Below the pieces are notes generated by a model that saw only the letters and a program-made list of their open reading frames with translations, was not told where the DNA came from and made no database searches. A stretch of DNA of 64,000 nt from Halopseudomonas laoshanensis (GTDB lineage Bacteria > Pseudomonadota > Gammaproteobacteria > Pseudomonadales > Pseudomonadaceae). The stretch's first letter is position 1, and each line of letters begins with the position of its first letter. A program made the translations under genes and the position numbers. Below, in pieces: positions 7,862-17,904 of this stretch. The DNA is taken from contig NZ_QOVF01000002.1 of NCBI RefSeq assembly GCF_008365385.1, positions 248,001 to 312,000 on the forward strand. The letters run 5' to 3'.

Positions 7862-9504
7862 ACCTGCATCAATATGCCGAAACCCACGAAGTGACCAATC
7901 AGGTGCCCCCTCTGGAAGGCATCAACCTGTACCACACAGATTTGCCGCTGAGGCAATGGGTACACCGATTCAACGGCGACTGGGCAGATAACGAGCTGGC
8001 CGCTTACGGGCAGCTCGCGGGCGGGCCACTGATGGCTGCAGGCTTCCTGGCCAACGAAAACAAGCCGGTATTCAAAAGTCACGACCGGGTCGGCAATCGC
8101 ATTGATCTGGTGGAATTCCACCCGGCCTACCATGAGCTGATGAGCGCCGGCATAGCCCATGGCATTACCTCCGCACCCTGGACCAGACCCGGGCCAGGCG
8201 CCCACGTTGCGCGGGCTGCGAGCATGTACCTGCACAACCAGATCGAAGCCGGCAGTTGCTGCCCCATGACCATGACCTACGCCTGCGTGCCGGCGCTCAA
8301 GCTGCAACCGGACCTGGCGGAAAAATGGCTGCCCAAGATACTTTCGCGGCAATATGATCCGCGCAATCTGCCCATCGAACAGAAAACCGGCGCCACCATC
8401 GGCATGGCCATGACCGAAAAGCAAGGCGGCACTGATGTGCGCGCCAACACCACCCGCGCCTACGCGGTCGGCCTTGGCGGCCCCGGCCAGGCGTATGAAC
8501 TGGTTGGGCACAAATGGTTCTGTTCCGCACCGATGTGCGATGCGTTTTTGACCCTGGCCCAGACCGACAAAGGCCTGACTTGCTTCCTGCTGCCGCGGCA
8601 TCGGACGGATGGCACGCGCAACCAGTTCTATATCCAACGGCTGAAAAACAAACTCGGCAATCAGGCCAACGCCTCCAGTGAGGTCGAGTTCCGCGGCGCG
8701 CTGGCGTGGATGGTCGGTGAGGAAGGCCGCGGCGTACCCACGATCATCGAAATGGTCTCCATGACCCGCTTCGACTGCATGATCGGCTCCAGCTCGCTGA
8801 TGCGTCAGGCGCTGACCCAGGCCAGTCACCATTGCGCCTATCGTACGGTCGGCGGCCGCGTGTTGGCCGAACAGCCGCTGATGCAAAACGTGTTGGCTGA
8901 TCTGGCGCTGGAAAGCGAGGCGGCGCTGGCGCTGACCATGCGCATGGGCAAAGCGATCGACAGTGCCCACGATGAGCATGAAGAAAAGTTCGCCCGACTG
9001 GTGACCGCGATCGGCAAGTACTGGATCTGCAAACGCGCGCCGGCAATGATCAATGAGGCTCAAGAGTGCCTGGGCGGCGCGGGCTATGTGGAAGAGAGCA
9101 TCCTGCCACGTCTGTACCGCGAGGCGCCGGTCAATTCGATCTGGGAAGGCTCGGGCAATGTGCAATGCCTGGATGTACTGCGCGCGCTGTCAAAGGAGCC
9201 GGGGGTGTTAGAGGTGTTGTTCGGCGAACTGGGCGATGGCCACGGTGATGCCCAGCTGAAACACCATATTGAGCGCATCAAGGCCGATTTCCGCGATACC
9301 GACGAGATTCAATACCGCGCCCGGCAACTGACCGAAGATGTCGCGGTGGCGCTGCAGGCAAAGCTGTTGCTGGAGGCCGGCAATGAAGTGGTGTCCGACG
9401 CCTTTATCGCCAGCCGTATTGCCGGACGCGGCCGCGCCTATGGCACCTTGCCGCGCGGCATTGACGTGGCAGCGCTGGTCGACCGCTCAACACCCAATAG
9501 CTGA
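7858..9504 (+). CDS. aidB: AidB-like acyl-CoA dehydrogenase family flavoprotein
   Basis: 548 residues, close to E. coli AidB (541), and alike along its whole length: HPAWH/HPAYH near the start, MTEKQGGTDV, LVGHKWF, the substrate-region MTRFDC, and the C-terminal GGAGYVEES with REAPVNSIWEGSGN. AidB carries FAD, has weak isovaleryl-CoA dehydrogenase activity, and binds DNA through a C-terminal helical domain that protects against alkylating agents. Here the C-terminal region is present, so full AidB architecture is kept. Unlike E. coli, where Ada controls aidB, the gene is coupled to a TetR regulator, which suggests a metabolic inducer. A role purely in branched or fatty acyl-CoA oxidation is the alternative. 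Confidence 0.88.
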   Translation: MNLHQYAETHEVTNQVPPLEGINLYHTDLPLRQWVHRFNGDWADNELAAYGQLAGGPLMAAGFLANENKPVFKSHDRVGNRIDLVEFHPAYHELMSAGIAHGITSAPWTRPGPGAHVARAASMYLHNQIEAGSCCPMTMTYACVPALKLQPDLAEKWLPKILSRQYDPRNLPIEQKTGATIGMAMTEKQGGTDVRANTTRAYAVGLGGPGQAYELVGHKWFCSAPMCDAFLTLAQTDKGLTCFLLPRHRTDGTRNQFYIQRLKNKLGNQANASSEVEFRGALAWMVGEEGRGVPTIIEMVSMTRFDCMIGSSSLMRQALTQASHHCAYRTVGGRVLAEQPLMQNVLADLALESEAALALTMRMGKAIDSAHDEHEEKFARLVTAIGKYWICKRAPAMINEAQECLGGAGYVEESILPRLYREAPVNSIWEGSGNVQCLDVLRALSKEPGVLEVLFGELGDGHGDAQLKHHIERIKADFRDTDEIQYRARQLTEDVAVALQAKLLLEAGNEVVSDAFIASRIAGRGRAYGTLPRGIDVAALVDRSTPNS

Positions 9505-9639
9505 CCCCTGGCTATCGCCGTAGCAAGATGGAGCTGGCTCGCTGTTTTCAGCAGCCAGCTCCCTCAGCATCTCCCCAAACTGGACCTCTGACCGCAACAC
9601 CACTAGCATCAACCGCCAGTATCCAAGCCAGGCCCCAGC

Positions 9640-10269
9640 ATGAAACCAACCAGACCGCGCGCCCCGACCGGCAAACCGGTGCGTCCGCAGAGCGCCAAGC
9701 CCCGACGTCAACCTGCGGCGCCACCGGCCAACCCCAGATTGATCGCGCTGAACAAGCCCTTCGATGTGCTTACGCAGTTCACTGACGACCAGGGCCGCGC
9801 CACCCTCAAGGACTTTATCGATCTGCCCGGCATCTATCCTGCTGGCCGGTTGGACCGCGACAGTGAAGGGCTGCTATTGCTGACCAACGATGGCCGGCTA
9901 CAAGCGCGCATTACCGATCCCAAACACAAGCTGGCAAAAACCTACTGGGTTCAGGTGGAGGGTACGCCGACGGCAGAGCAGTTGGCGCAACTGCGCGCCG
10001 GCCCCCTGCTTAACGATGGTCCTTGCCGACCCGCCGAAGTAGAACAGATGCAGGAGCCGACCCTCTGGCCACGCCACCCGCCGGTACGCTTTCGCGCCAG
10101 CATTCCTACCCATTGGCTGAGCATCACCATTCGCGAAGGAAGAAACCGCCAGGTCAGGCGCATGACCGCCGCAGTGGGGTTGCCCACGCTGCGCCTGGTG
10201 CGCGTGAGCATTGGTGACTGGACACTGGCCGAACTGCAGCCGGGCGAATGGCGAGAGGTGGAAATCTAG
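9640..10269 (+). CDS. rluE: 23S rRNA pseudouridine synthase RluE-like
   Basis: 209 residues of the RsuA/RluB-E family without an N-terminal S4 domain; instead a short basic proline-rich tail (residues 1-25) precedes the catalytic domain. The catalytic Asp lies in GRLDRDSEG, followed by LLLLTNDG, and the C-terminal signature [15 protein letters not shown] is present. RluE makes pseudouridine 2457 in 23S rRNA; the size and lack of S4 point to RluE rather than RluB or RsuA. Its stop is three bases from the end of the convergent Mpo1-like gene, with no room for a terminator between them. Confidence 0.88.
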   Translation: MKPTRPRAPTGKPVRPQSAKPRRQPAAPPANPRLIALNKPFDVLTQFTDDQGRATLKDFIDLPGIYPAGRLDRDSEGLLLLTNDGRLQARITDPKHKLAKTYWVQVEGTPTAEQLAQLRAGPLLNDGPCRPAEVEQMQEPTLWPRHPPVRFRASIPTHWLSITIREGRNRQVRRMTAAVGLPTLRLVRVSIGDWTLAELQPGEWREVEI

Positions 10270-10272
10270 GTT

Positions 10273-10695
10273 CTAGTAGCGGACACCCAGCAGACGGAAG
10301 ATAAAGCCGAGCAGCCAGATAGGCCCGATCAGCAGAAACTGCAGATCCTTGAAGAACGACGGTTTCTTTCCTTCCAGATGATGGCCGATAAACTGCCCGA
10401 TCCAGGCCAGAATAAAGATCGCCACGCAGGGGATAAATACGTAGGTCATCATGCTCAGGATCAGCAGCATGATCAGACTCAATACCAGCATCGCGGCGGT
10501 GATGCGCCAGGACAACGTCGCATAGAAAGCCAGCGCTAACGCGACCGCCAAGACGGACACCCATGGATGAATCGCCCAGAGGATGCCCAGCACACTGAAA
10601 GTGATCAGCGGCACGCAGATCCAGTGCAGCAACTTGTTGGTCGGATTGTGATGGCTCTCGCCGTACTCATCGAACCATTGGTCAATCGCTTTCAT
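10273..10695 (-). CDS. DUF962/Mpo1-like membrane protein
   Basis: 140 residues, several membrane helices. It starts at ATG 10695 (MKAIDQWFDEYGESHHNP), supported by AGAGGTG upstream; the frame is open to 10779 but without support. The family signatures are visible: SHHNPTNKLLHWICVP near residue 14-29 and GQFIGHHLEGKKPS near residue 107-120. Yeast Mpo1, the characterised relative, is an Fe2+-dependent dioxygenase that alpha-oxidises 2-hydroxy fatty acids, using conserved histidines at the same places. Whether the bacterial protein has that activity is not known. It converges with rluE. Confidence 0.82.
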   Translation of the reverse strand: MKAIDQWFDEYGESHHNPTNKLLHWICVPLITFSVLGILWAIHPWVSVLAVALALAFYATLSWRITAAMLVLSLIMLLILSMMTYVFIPCVAIFILAWIGQFIGHHLEGKKPSFFKDLQFLLIGPIWLLGFIFRLLGVRY

Positions 10696-10850
10696 ACCCG
10701 GCACCTCTGTTATTGTTTTACCCACATGGTTGTTTACAAAAAATCCAGTTCCCGGAACACAGTATCCACCGGCACACACAGGTCCGTCATGGCCTTGAAA
10801 GCCAGCCGAGTCCCCTGCCGGTTAAGAGCGCTTGATGTTAAGCTTAGCGC

Positions 10851-11651
10851 ATGAAAACACTTCTACCTTTCCGTCCCGTTGTACTTTGCCTGTCGGGGCA
10901 CGACCCTAGCGGTGGCGCTGGCATGCAAGCTGATATAGAAGCCCTGATTGCCCAGGGTTGTCACGCGGCGCCTACCATCACTGCCTTGACCGTACAAAAC
11001 ACCGTAGATGTCAGCGACTTCCGGGTGCTGGACCGCGAATGGGTCATGGCTCAGGCTAACGCCGTGCTCAACGACATGCCGGTTTCGGCGGTCAAACTCG
11101 GCATGCTGGGCAATCTGGCCATGGTCGATACCGTGGTCGAGTTGATGCAGCAGCACCCGGAGCTGCCGTTGGTCTGCGATCCGGTCCTGCGAGCTGGCGG
11201 TGGCGGCTCGCTGGGCAAGGATGAGGTGGGTTTCGCCTTGCGGGAGAAACTGCTGCCCTTGGCTTTGATCGCCACGCCTAATCTGCCGGAGGCGCGCATT
11301 CTTGCCGAACTGCCCGAAGGCACTGCCGATGAATGTGCCGCCAAGCTACTGCTCTATTGCCGCAACCTGCTGATTACCGGCGGGCACGGCGAAGAGCGCG
11401 AGATTCATAACCGGCTGTATTGTCGCGACGGTGGCGAACATACCTTTATCTGTCAGCGCCTACCGGGTAACTACCACGGCTCAGGCTGCACGCTGGCAAG
11501 CGCGCTGGCTGGCCGCTTGGCCCTGGGTGAAGAACTGGTCAGCGCGGTCAAGTCCGCACTGGATTACACCTGGCGCACCTTGCGTGACGCCGAGCAGCCC
11601 GGCCACGGCCAGTATGTACCCCGGCGCCTGCCCCTGGATTACTGCTCGTGA
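10851..11651 (+). CDS. thiD: Hydroxymethylpyrimidine/phosphomethylpyrimidine kinase ThiD
   Basis: 266 residues, ribokinase fold. It phosphorylates HMP and then HMP-P to HMP-PP, the pyrimidine half of thiamine. The substrate motif [14 protein letters not shown] (residues 15-28) and the anion-hole/ATP motif [14 protein letters not shown] near the C-terminus are intact. The ATG at 10851 has no strong Shine-Dalgarno. The stop overlaps the GTG of thiE by four bases (GTGA), placing both thiamine genes in one operon that continues into hemL. No TPP riboswitch is visible in the short upstream region. Confidence 0.96.
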   Translation: MKTLLPFRPVVLCLSGHDPSGGAGMQADIEALIAQGCHAAPTITALTVQNTVDVSDFRVLDREWVMAQANAVLNDMPVSAVKLGMLGNLAMVDTVVELMQQHPELPLVCDPVLRAGGGGSLGKDEVGFALREKLLPLALIATPNLPEARILAELPEGTADECAAKLLLYCRNLLITGGHGEEREIHNRLYCRDGGEHTFICQRLPGNYHGSGCTLASALAGRLALGEELVSAVKSALDYTWRTLRDAEQPGHGQYVPRRLPLDYCS

Positions 11652-12283
11652 TCCACCCACTGCGCGGCCTGTATGCCATCACCGACAGCCAACTGCTGGC
11701 TGGCGAGCGGCTGATGCCCTGGGTGGATGCGGCGTTAGCCGGGGGAGCACGGTTGCTGCAGTACCGTGACAAATCCGCGGATCCGGCCCGTCGCCGCGAT
11801 GAAGCCACCCAGCTCAAGTCTTTGTGCGAATACTACGGCGCGCAGCTCATCATCAATGATGATCTGCTATTGGCCAGCGAACTGCAGGTCGGCCTGCATC
11901 TTGGTCGCGATGACGGCAGTCTGGGTGAAGCACGCCAGCAGTTAGGTAGTCAGGCGATCATTGGCGCCACTTGCCATGCCAGCCTGGACTTCGCCAGCGA
12001 AGCGCAGAAAGCAGGCGCCAGCTATATCGCCTTTGGGCGCTTTTTCCAGTCGGTGACCAAACCCGGCGCCCCCGCGGCGACCCCCTTTCTGCTTGAGCAA
12101 GCCAGAAAGCAATTTCATTTGCCGATCGTCGCCATCGGCGGCGTCACTTTGCACAATGCCCCGCAGCTGATCAGCTCCGGCGCCAGCCTGCTGGCCGTAG
12201 TCAACGGCCTGTTCGGCGCGCCCTCGCCTGCCGAAGTCGAACGACGCGCACGCGGCTTCAGCGAACTGTTTCAAACCCTTTGA
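11648..12283 (+). CDS. thiE: Thiamine-phosphate synthase ThiE
   Basis: 211 residues, a TIM-barrel enzyme that joins HMP-PP to thiazole phosphate to give thiamine monophosphate. Visible motifs are [14 protein letters not shown] (pyrimidine site), [18 protein letters not shown], and the phosphate-binding loop [11 protein letters not shown] near residue 160. It starts at GTG 11648 inside the last codons of thiD, so translation is coupled. It is followed after 11 bases by hemL. With thiD it supplies the last steps of thiamine synthesis before phosphorylation by ThiL, which is not in this window. Confidence 0.96.
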   Translation: MIHPLRGLYAITDSQLLAGERLMPWVDAALAGGARLLQYRDKSADPARRRDEATQLKSLCEYYGAQLIINDDLLLASELQVGLHLGRDDGSLGEARQQLGSQAIIGATCHASLDFASEAQKAGASYIAFGRFFQSVTKPGAPAATPFLLEQARKQFHLPIVAIGGVTLHNAPQLISSGASLLAVVNGLFGAPSPAEVERRARGFSELFQTL

Positions 12284-12294
12284 GAGAATGCCTA

Positions 12295-13575
12295 ATGTCA
12301 CGCTCAGAAACCCTTTTCGCCAATGCTCAAAAACATATCCCAGGCGGCGTCAACTCGCCGGTTCGCGCATTCCGTAGCGTCGGTGGCACTCCGCTGTTCT
12401 TCAAGCACGCCGAAGGCGCCTATGTGACCGATGAGGACGACAACCGCTACGTGGATTACGTCGGCTCCTGGGGCCCGATGATTCTCGGCCACAGCCATCC
12501 TGCGGTATTGGATGCGGTTCGTAACCAACTGCAACACGGTCTGTCCTACGGTGCGCCGACGGCGATGGAAACCGAGATGGCCGATCTGGTCTGTGAGCTG
12601 GTGCCGTCGATGGAAATGGTCCGCATGACCAGCTCCGGCACCGAAGCGACCATGAGCGCTATCCGCCTGGCCCGTGGCTATACCGGGCGTGACAACATCA
12701 TCAAGTTTGAAGGCTGTTACCACGGCCATTCCGACAGCCTGTTGGTCAAGGCCGGTTCTGGCGCGTTGACTCAAGGCGTACCCAGCTCGGCTGGCGTACC
12801 CGCCGATTTCGCCAAGCACACGCTGACCCTCCCGTTTAACGATATTGATGCTGTCAAAGAACTGCTGGCCCAGGCGGGCAAGGATGTGGCCTGCATCATC
12901 GTTGAGCCCGTTGCCGGCAACATGAACTGTGTACCGCCCGCGCCAGGATTTTTGCAGGGGCTACGTGAGCTGTGCGATGAGCATGGCGTAGTGCTCATTT
13001 TTGATGAGGTGATGACCGGCTTCCGCGTCGCGCTGGGCGGCGCCCAGGCTTATTACAAAGTCACCCCCGATCTGACCACCTTCGGCAAGATCATTGGTGG
13101 CGGCATGCCGGTCGGTTGCTTCGGCGGTAAACGCGAGATCATGGAAGTCATCGCCCCGCTAGGGCCGGTGTATCAGGCCGGCACACTGTCGGGCAATCCG
13201 CTGGCGATGGCAGCAGGCCTGACCACACTAAAATTGATCAGCCGCCCGGGCTTTCATGATGAACTAACGGATTACACCACCCGCCTGCTGGCCGGTATTC
13301 AGGAGCGCGCGGATGCTGCCAGCATACCCTTCGTTACTACCCAGGCAGGCGGGATGTTCGGTCTGTATTTCTCCGGAGCCGATGATATCGTCACCTTCGA
13401 TGACGTCATGGCCAGCGATGCCGAGCGCTTCAAAGGGTTCTTTCACGGCATGTTGAATAACGGCGTCTATCTGGCTCCGAGCGCCTTCGAAGCCGGATTT
13501 ACCTCTATCGCTCACGGCGAAACTGAACTGAAACTGACATTGGACGCAGCTGAAAAGGCATTCGCCGCCCTATGA
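12295..13575 (+). CDS. hemL: Glutamate-1-semialdehyde 2,1-aminomutase HemL
   Basis: 426 residues, standard length. This PLP enzyme moves the amino group of glutamate-1-semialdehyde to make 5-aminolevulinate in the C5 pathway to haem. The PLP lysine is K265 in [11 protein letters not shown], the same number as in E. coli. A TTG at 12280 is possible, but ATG 12295 (MSRSETLF) has GAGAGA at the right distance and gives the family N-terminus. It sits 11 bases after thiE and its stop overlaps the next gene by four bases, so it lies in the middle of one operon. Confidence 0.97.
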   Translation: MSRSETLFANAQKHIPGGVNSPVRAFRSVGGTPLFFKHAEGAYVTDEDDNRYVDYVGSWGPMILGHSHPAVLDAVRNQLQHGLSYGAPTAMETEMADLVCELVPSMEMVRMTSSGTEATMSAIRLARGYTGRDNIIKFEGCYHGHSDSLLVKAGSGALTQGVPSSAGVPADFAKHTLTLPFNDIDAVKELLAQAGKDVACIIVEPVAGNMNCVPPAPGFLQGLRELCDEHGVVLIFDEVMTGFRVALGGAQAYYKVTPDLTTFGKIIGGGMPVGCFGGKREIMEVIAPLGPVYQAGTLSGNPLAMAAGLTTLKLISRPGFHDELTDYTTRLLAGIQERADAASIPFVTTQAGGMFGLYFSGADDIVTFDDVMASDAERFKGFFHGMLNNGVYLAPSAFEAGFTSIAHGETELKLTLDAAEKAFAAL

Positions 13576-14240
13576 TCGCCTTGAGCTATCTGCTGCTGAG
13601 CGCTGCAGCTTTGGCCTTATGTTTCTGGCTGTGGCAGCGCAAGCATGCCCTGCATGCAGAAGCCCAGGGCGCGCTTAAAGCCAGCATGGTGGCGCTGCTG
13701 CTGACCGCCAGCAGCGCATTGCTACTTGGCCTGGCAAGTTGGGGCGCAAGCAATGCCGGCATTGAACATGCCCAGCGCATCATGGGCCTGGCCGCTCAGC
13801 ATATGAGCCTGCCGCTGCTCGGACTGGTGTGTTTAGTGCTGGGCCGAGGGATGCGCTGGAAACCGGTGATCTGGAGTCAGATCATTCTCGGCCTTTTGGG
13901 GTTCTACGAACTCTCCCGTTATCTCGAGTGGCAGGCGGGCTACCAGTGGCTGGTTAACCTGCTGGGAGCTGCCTGCCTGGTACTTGTCACCTGCCTATAC
14001 CGGCGCCAGGACTGGCGCATCAGTGTGCTCTGCATAGCCGGGCTGGTCGGCCTGCTGGCGCCGGCATTGCTGCACCACAGTTTGCCGCTCGCCAGCCTGC
14101 TCGACTCCAGCCCGCAGGCCAGCTGGTTGCTGCCGGGCTTCGTCGGCTGCGCACTGGCAGTTGGCCTGCTGGCAGAACAGGCGCACAATAAAGGCCTTAA
14201 TAGTCCTTACAGCGGACCCAAGGCCGCCTCTGACTCATGA
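13572..14240 (+). CDS. Seven-helix membrane protein of unknown function
   Basis: 222 residues with about seven hydrophobic helices (roughly residues 2-20, 34-55, 76-90, 97-112, 123-142, 148-168 and 187-204), short loops, and a small soluble C-terminal tail. I see no catalytic or transporter motif. It begins within the last bases of hemL (ATGA overlap) and ends overlapping the Sel1 gene, so it is translated as part of the thiD-thiE-hemL operon. A similar position next to hemL is seen for uncharacterised proteins in other pseudomonads (recalled, not checked). A role connected to haem or precursor handling is possible but unsupported by motif. Confidence 0.85.
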   Translation: MIALSYLLLSAAALALCFWLWQRKHALHAEAQGALKASMVALLLTASSALLLGLASWGASNAGIEHAQRIMGLAAQHMSLPLLGLVCLVLGRGMRWKPVIWSQIILGLLGFYELSRYLEWQAGYQWLVNLLGAACLVLVTCLYRRQDWRISVLCIAGLVGLLAPALLHHSLPLASLLDSSPQASWLLPGFVGCALAVGLLAEQAHNKGLNSPYSGPKAASDS

Positions 14241-14878
14241 ATACTCGATTGCCTATCCGATTACTGTCTACCCGCCTAGCGCGGTTCTGCCTGCTGAGTT
14301 TGCTGATCAGCCCTGCGCTGGTGCTGGCACAGAATGGCAATAATTCCCTGTTGATCAGCACTGAAGAACGCTGTGCGATCAACCGGGTTGACGATGAAAG
14401 TCTCGCGCTGGCGATCCAGGCGTGCGAAACAGCCGCCAACGCTGGCGATCTGCAGGCGCAATTCGAGATGGGCGAGCTGTACCAGCGTGGTGAGCGGGTG
14501 GAAAAGGATATCGAACAGGCACTTGGCTGGTTTGAAAAAGCCTCGATTCAAGGCCATCCAGGCGCCCAGTACCAGTTGGGTCTGATGCACTACCAGGGCG
14601 AAGGCGTGACCCGTAATCTGCCCCAGGCATACATCATCCTCAAAATGGCGGCAGTGAATGGCAAAGATGAAGCCATGGATGCCAGCGATCAGATCGCGCT
14701 TCAGATGAACGCAGAGGAGCTGGATGTCGCCACTCAGGTACTGGGCACGCTATTTCGCAACTATTTAGCGCAAATCCGTGAAGAACAGTTGCAGGGCAAA
14801 CCCGCCCAGCCGGAAAGCGGCGATCTGCGTGACCCGCAGATGGACTCCACCTTCGGACCTGTACAGACCCTTGAATGA
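14237..14878 (+). CDS. Periplasmic Sel1-repeat (TPR-like) protein
   Basis: 213 residues. An N-terminal signal peptide (hydrophobic FCLLSLLISPALVLA, cleavage near AQ at about residue 32) sends it to the periplasm. It is followed by Sel1-like helical repeats, clearest at GDLQAQFEMGELYQRGERVEKD and GHPGAQYQLGLMHYQGEGVTRN, which normally bind partner proteins. The C-terminal 40 residues are polar and probably unstructured. It overlaps the membrane-protein gene by four bases and is the last gene of the thiD operon. The partner is unknown; Sel1 proteins in Gram-negative bacteria often assist envelope assembly. Confidence 0.88.
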   Translation: MNTRLPIRLLSTRLARFCLLSLLISPALVLAQNGNNSLLISTEERCAINRVDDESLALAIQACETAANAGDLQAQFEMGELYQRGERVEKDIEQALGWFEKASIQGHPGAQYQLGLMHYQGEGVTRNLPQAYIILKMAAVNGKDEAMDASDQIALQMNAEELDVATQVLGTLFRNYLAQIREEQLQGKPAQPESGDLRDPQMDSTFGPVQTLE

Positions 14879-14934
14879 GCGGCGCCCGGCCTTCGACCTG
14901 ATGAGCCAGGTTCGGCCGGATCAGCTCGGCTAGA

Positions 14935-15261
14935 TCAGCTCGGCTGCGGCGGCATAGGGAAATTCATCACGTTTCCGCCACCCTTGGCTTCGCTGATTTT
15001 CGCCTGACCGATACGCTCGACTTCATCGATACGCACAATCGACTGCAACGGAATAAAGCTGCGTTCAACCCCCTCGAACTGGGTTTTAAGCTTTTCTTCG
15101 GCGGGATCGACCAGCACCTGCGAGCGCTCACCAAACAGTAATTCCTCAATTTCCAGAAAGCCCCAGAGATCGCTCTGGAAGATATGCCGAGCATAGAGCT
15201 CGTATACCTGACCCTGGTTGAGGAAAATAACGCGGAAAATCGGCTGCTTGTCTTTGCTCAT
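14935..15261 (-). CDS. DUF1820 family protein
   Basis: 108 residues, soluble. The start at 15261 gives MSKDKQPIFRVIFLNQGQVYELYARH, typical of the DUF1820 family; the frame is open to 15354 but the extra residues have no family support. The sequence continues GFLEIEELLFGE and ends with a short Gly/Pro tail. The family occurs in gammaproteobacteria, usually next to miaB as here (divergent, 138 bases apart), and has no known activity. The gap to miaB must carry both promoters; a TATAAT at 15360-15365 fits miaB. Confidence 0.88.
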   Translation of the reverse strand: MSKDKQPIFRVIFLNQGQVYELYARHIFQSDLWGFLEIEELLFGERSQVLVDPAEEKLKTQFEGVERSFIPLQSIVRIDEVERIGQAKISEAKGGGNVMNFPMPPQPS

Positions 15262-15399
15262 CGTGGAACCATCAAACCTGTATCTTGGCCAAGCCGAACA
15301 GGCAGGTTCGGCGGTCGCGGATGATAGCACAGCACGGGACATGCACCGCCTCATCCGTGTATAATTCCGCTTTTTACAAGGTTACGCTTAGCACATCCC

Positions 15400-16740
15400 A
15401 TGGCCAAGAAACTCTTTATTCAGACCCACGGTTGCCAAATGAACGAGTATGACAGCTCGCGTATGGCTGACCTGCTCGGCGAAAATCAGGCAATGGAGCT
15501 GACCGACCGCCCCGATGAGGCGGACGTCATTCTGCTCAATACCTGTTCGATTCGTGAAAAGGCCCAGGAAAAGGTCTTCTCCGAACTGGGTCGGTGGCGA
15601 CCGCTGAAAGACAAGAATCCCGACCTGATTATCGGTGTCGGCGGTTGCGTGGCCAGCCAGGAAGGCACCGCGATCCGCGACCGTGCCCCTTATGTAGACG
15701 TGGTATTCGGCCCGCAGACCCTGCACCGCCTGCCAGAAATGATCAATGCCGCGCGCACCACGCATAAACCGCAGGTAGATGTGTCATTTCCGGAAATCGA
15801 GAAATTCGACCGTTTGCCAGAGCCACGCGTTGATGGCCCAACGGCCTTTGTCTCGATCATGGAAGGTTGCAGCAAGTACTGCAGCTTCTGCGTAGTGCCC
15901 TACACCCGTGGTGAGGAAGTCAGCCGTCCATTCGACGACGTGCTGGCTGAATGCATTCACCTGGCCGAAAACGGCGTTCGTGAAGTCACGCTGCTGGGTC
16001 AGAACGTCAACGGCTATCGCGGCCAGACCCACGACGCCAAGGTTGCCGATCTGGCTGACCTGATTCGGGTCATTGCCGAAATCGACGGCATTGACCGTAT
16101 CCGCTACACCACATCGCACCCGCTGGAATTCTCCGACAGCCTGATTCTGGCGCATGCCGAAGTCCCGGAACTGGTCAAATACCTGCACTTACCAGTGCAG
16201 TCCGGCTCCGATCGCGTGTTAGCCGGCATGAAGCGCAACCACACGGCGCTGGAATACAAATCGCGCGTGCGCAAACTGCGCGCCGCGGTACCCGACATGA
16301 TTCTCAGCTCGGACTTTATCATTGGCTTCCCCGGCGAAACCGACAAGGATTTCGAGCAGACCATGAAGCTGGTGGAAGATGTAGGTTTCGATTTCTCCTA
16401 CTCCTTTATCTACAGCTCACGGCCAGGCACACCGGCTTCTGACCTGGTAGACAACACCCCAACCGAGGTCAAGAAGCAGCGCCTGCAGATACTGCAGGCC
16501 CGACTCAATCAGCAGGGCTTTGATAACAGCCGGCGCATGGTTGGCACTACCCAGCGAATACTGGTGACCGATTATTCGAAGAAAGACCCGGGCATGCTCC
16601 AGGGTCGTACCGAGCATAATCGCATCGTCAATTTCCGCTGCGACAACCCGCGGTTGATCGGACAGTTCGTTGACGTTCTGGTCGATGAAGCTTTGCCACA
16701 CTCCCTGCGTGGCAGCCTGCTGGCGGAGACTGTTCACTAA
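15400..16740 (+). CDS. miaB: tRNA-2-methylthio-N6-isopentenyladenosine methylthiotransferase MiaB
   Basis: 446 residues. MiaB adds the 2-methylthio group to i6A37 of tRNAs using radical SAM chemistry. It has the N-terminal UPF0004 domain with cysteines for the auxiliary cluster (C12 in HGCQMN, C49 in NTCSIRE, C83 in VGGCVAS), the radical-SAM triad C157, C161, C164 (GCSKYCSFC), and a C-terminal TRAM domain. It is preceded by a consensus -10 box and followed by two GC-rich hairpins, so it may form its own transcription unit upstream of the ybeZ-ybeY-corC-lnt genes. Confidence 0.97.
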   Translation: MAKKLFIQTHGCQMNEYDSSRMADLLGENQAMELTDRPDEADVILLNTCSIREKAQEKVFSELGRWRPLKDKNPDLIIGVGGCVASQEGTAIRDRAPYVDVVFGPQTLHRLPEMINAARTTHKPQVDVSFPEIEKFDRLPEPRVDGPTAFVSIMEGCSKYCSFCVVPYTRGEEVSRPFDDVLAECIHLAENGVREVTLLGQNVNGYRGQTHDAKVADLADLIRVIAEIDGIDRIRYTTSHPLEFSDSLILAHAEVPELVKYLHLPVQSGSDRVLAGMKRNHTALEYKSRVRKLRAAVPDMILSSDFIIGFPGETDKDFEQTMKLVEDVGFDFSYSFIYSSRPGTPASDLVDNTPTEVKKQRLQILQARLNQQGFDNSRRMVGTTQRILVTDYSKKDPGMLQGRTEHNRIVNFRCDNPRLIGQFVDVLVDEALPHSLRGSLLAETVH

Positions 16741-16760
16741 GCTATGCCACCCGGACTTTC

Positions 16761-16829
16761 GCGCGGCCGTTCGGCCGCGCATTCCCACTCATCTGCCCTT
16801 CTTTGCATCGCGCGCTTTGCGCGCTATGC
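16761..16829. repeat. Two tandem GC-rich hairpins between miaB and ybeZ
   Basis: GCGCGGCC-GTTC-GGCCGCGC (16761-16780) is a perfect 8-bp stem with a four-base loop. It is followed by GCGCGC-TTT-GCGCGC (16810-16824), extended by GCA/TGC outside a two-base mismatch (16805-16829). Neither has a U-run, so they are not typical intrinsic terminators. They may act as an mRNA stability element or attenuate read-through into ybeZ. Confidence 0.6.
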
Positions 16830-16869
16830 TGTTATTTCCTGAATGCCACGAGGCGACTAACAGATCACT

Positions 16870-17904
16870 TTGAACGCTCCCCTGCACATACATCGTTTTA
16901 CTATCGAACCCGTTGATTCCCGCCGCTTTGCTAGCCTGTGCGGCCAATTTGACGAACACTTGCTACTGATCGAACAGCGGCTGGGCATTGAAGTGCGCAA
17001 CCGGGGCAACCAGTTCGAACTGATTGGCGAGGCTGAACTGACCCGCTCAGCTGAAGCAGTGCTTCGCCAGCTGTACCGCGAAACCCGCGACAATGGCGAG
17101 TTGACCCCCGATACCGTTCATCTGTTTCTGCAAGAATCCGGACTGGAAAACCTCAGCGAAGCGCTGCAGCAGAGCGACGGCGGCAAGCCGGTGATACTGC
17201 GCACCCGGCGCATGACCATACAACCGCGTGGGCCGAACCAACAGAGTTATGTACGCTCCATTCAGGAACATGACATCAATTTCGGAATTGGGCCTGCCGG
17301 TACTGGCAAGACTTACCTGGCCGTCGCCTGCGCGGTAGATGCGCTGGAACGCGAGCAGATTCGCCGCATCCTGCTGGTACGCCCGGCGGTTGAAGCAGGC
17401 GAGAAACTCGGTTTTCTGCCTGGCGACCTGTCGCAGAAGATCGATCCCTACCTGCGGCCGCTGTACGACGCACTCTATGAAATGCTCGGCTTCGAAAACG
17501 TCGCCAAACTGATTGAGCGCCAAGTTATCGAAGTCGCGCCGCTGGCCTATATGCGCGGTCGCACCTTGAACAACAGCTTTATCATTCTTGATGAAAGCCA
17601 GAACACCACCCTGGAACAGATGAAAATGTTCCTCACCCGGATTGGCTTTGGTTCTACAGCGGTGATTACCGGTGACGTGACTCAAGTGGATCTGCCCCGC
17701 GGAACCAAGTCCGGCCTCGCTCATGTGGTCGAGGTACTGAAAGACGTGAAGGGCATAGGCTTTACCCATTTCAAATCCAAGGACGTAGTACGTCACCCGT
17801 TAGTGCAACGCATTGTCGAGGCGTACGATATGTTCGAGTTGCGCCAGGAAGGCGAGCGTCAGGAAAAAGAAGCTCAGCGCCGGGAACGCAGCAATGAGTC
17901 TTGA
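16870..17904 (+). CDS. ybeZ: PhoH-like ATPase YbeZ
   Basis: 344 residues. Starts at TTG 16870 ([14 protein letters not shown]), the only start that gives the family N-terminus; the nearby GAGGCG is rather far upstream. The PhoH domain carries Walker A GPAGTGKT (141-148) and Walker [10 protein letters not shown]. YbeZ is an ATPase/helicase-like partner of the endoribonuclease YbeY in ribosome maturation and RNA decay, and the two genes overlap by 11 bases here. The order ybeZ-ybeY-corC-lnt is the classical heat-shock-linked operon of gammaproteobacteria. Confidence 0.95.
   Translation: MNAPLHIHRFTIEPVDSRRFASLCGQFDEHLLLIEQRLGIEVRNRGNQFELIGEAELTRSAEAVLRQLYRETRDNGELTPDTVHLFLQESGLENLSEALQQSDGGKPVILRTRRMTIQPRGPNQQSYVRSIQEHDINFGIGPAGTGKTYLAVACAVDALEREQIRRILLVRPAVEAGEKLGFLPGDLSQKIDPYLRPLYDALYEMLGFENVAKLIERQVIEVAPLAYMRGRTLNNSFIILDESQNTTLEQMKMFLTRIGFGSTAVITGDVTQVDLPRGTKSGLAHVVEVLKDVKGIGFTHFKSKDVVRHPLVQRIVEAYDMFELRQEGERQEKEAQRRERSNES

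Noticed and set aside
7798-9165. Open frame of 455 codons on the minus strand
   Set aside because: It lies fully antisense to aidB. The product is rich in His, Gln, Arg and Gly with no domain, as expected for a GC-rich shadow frame.
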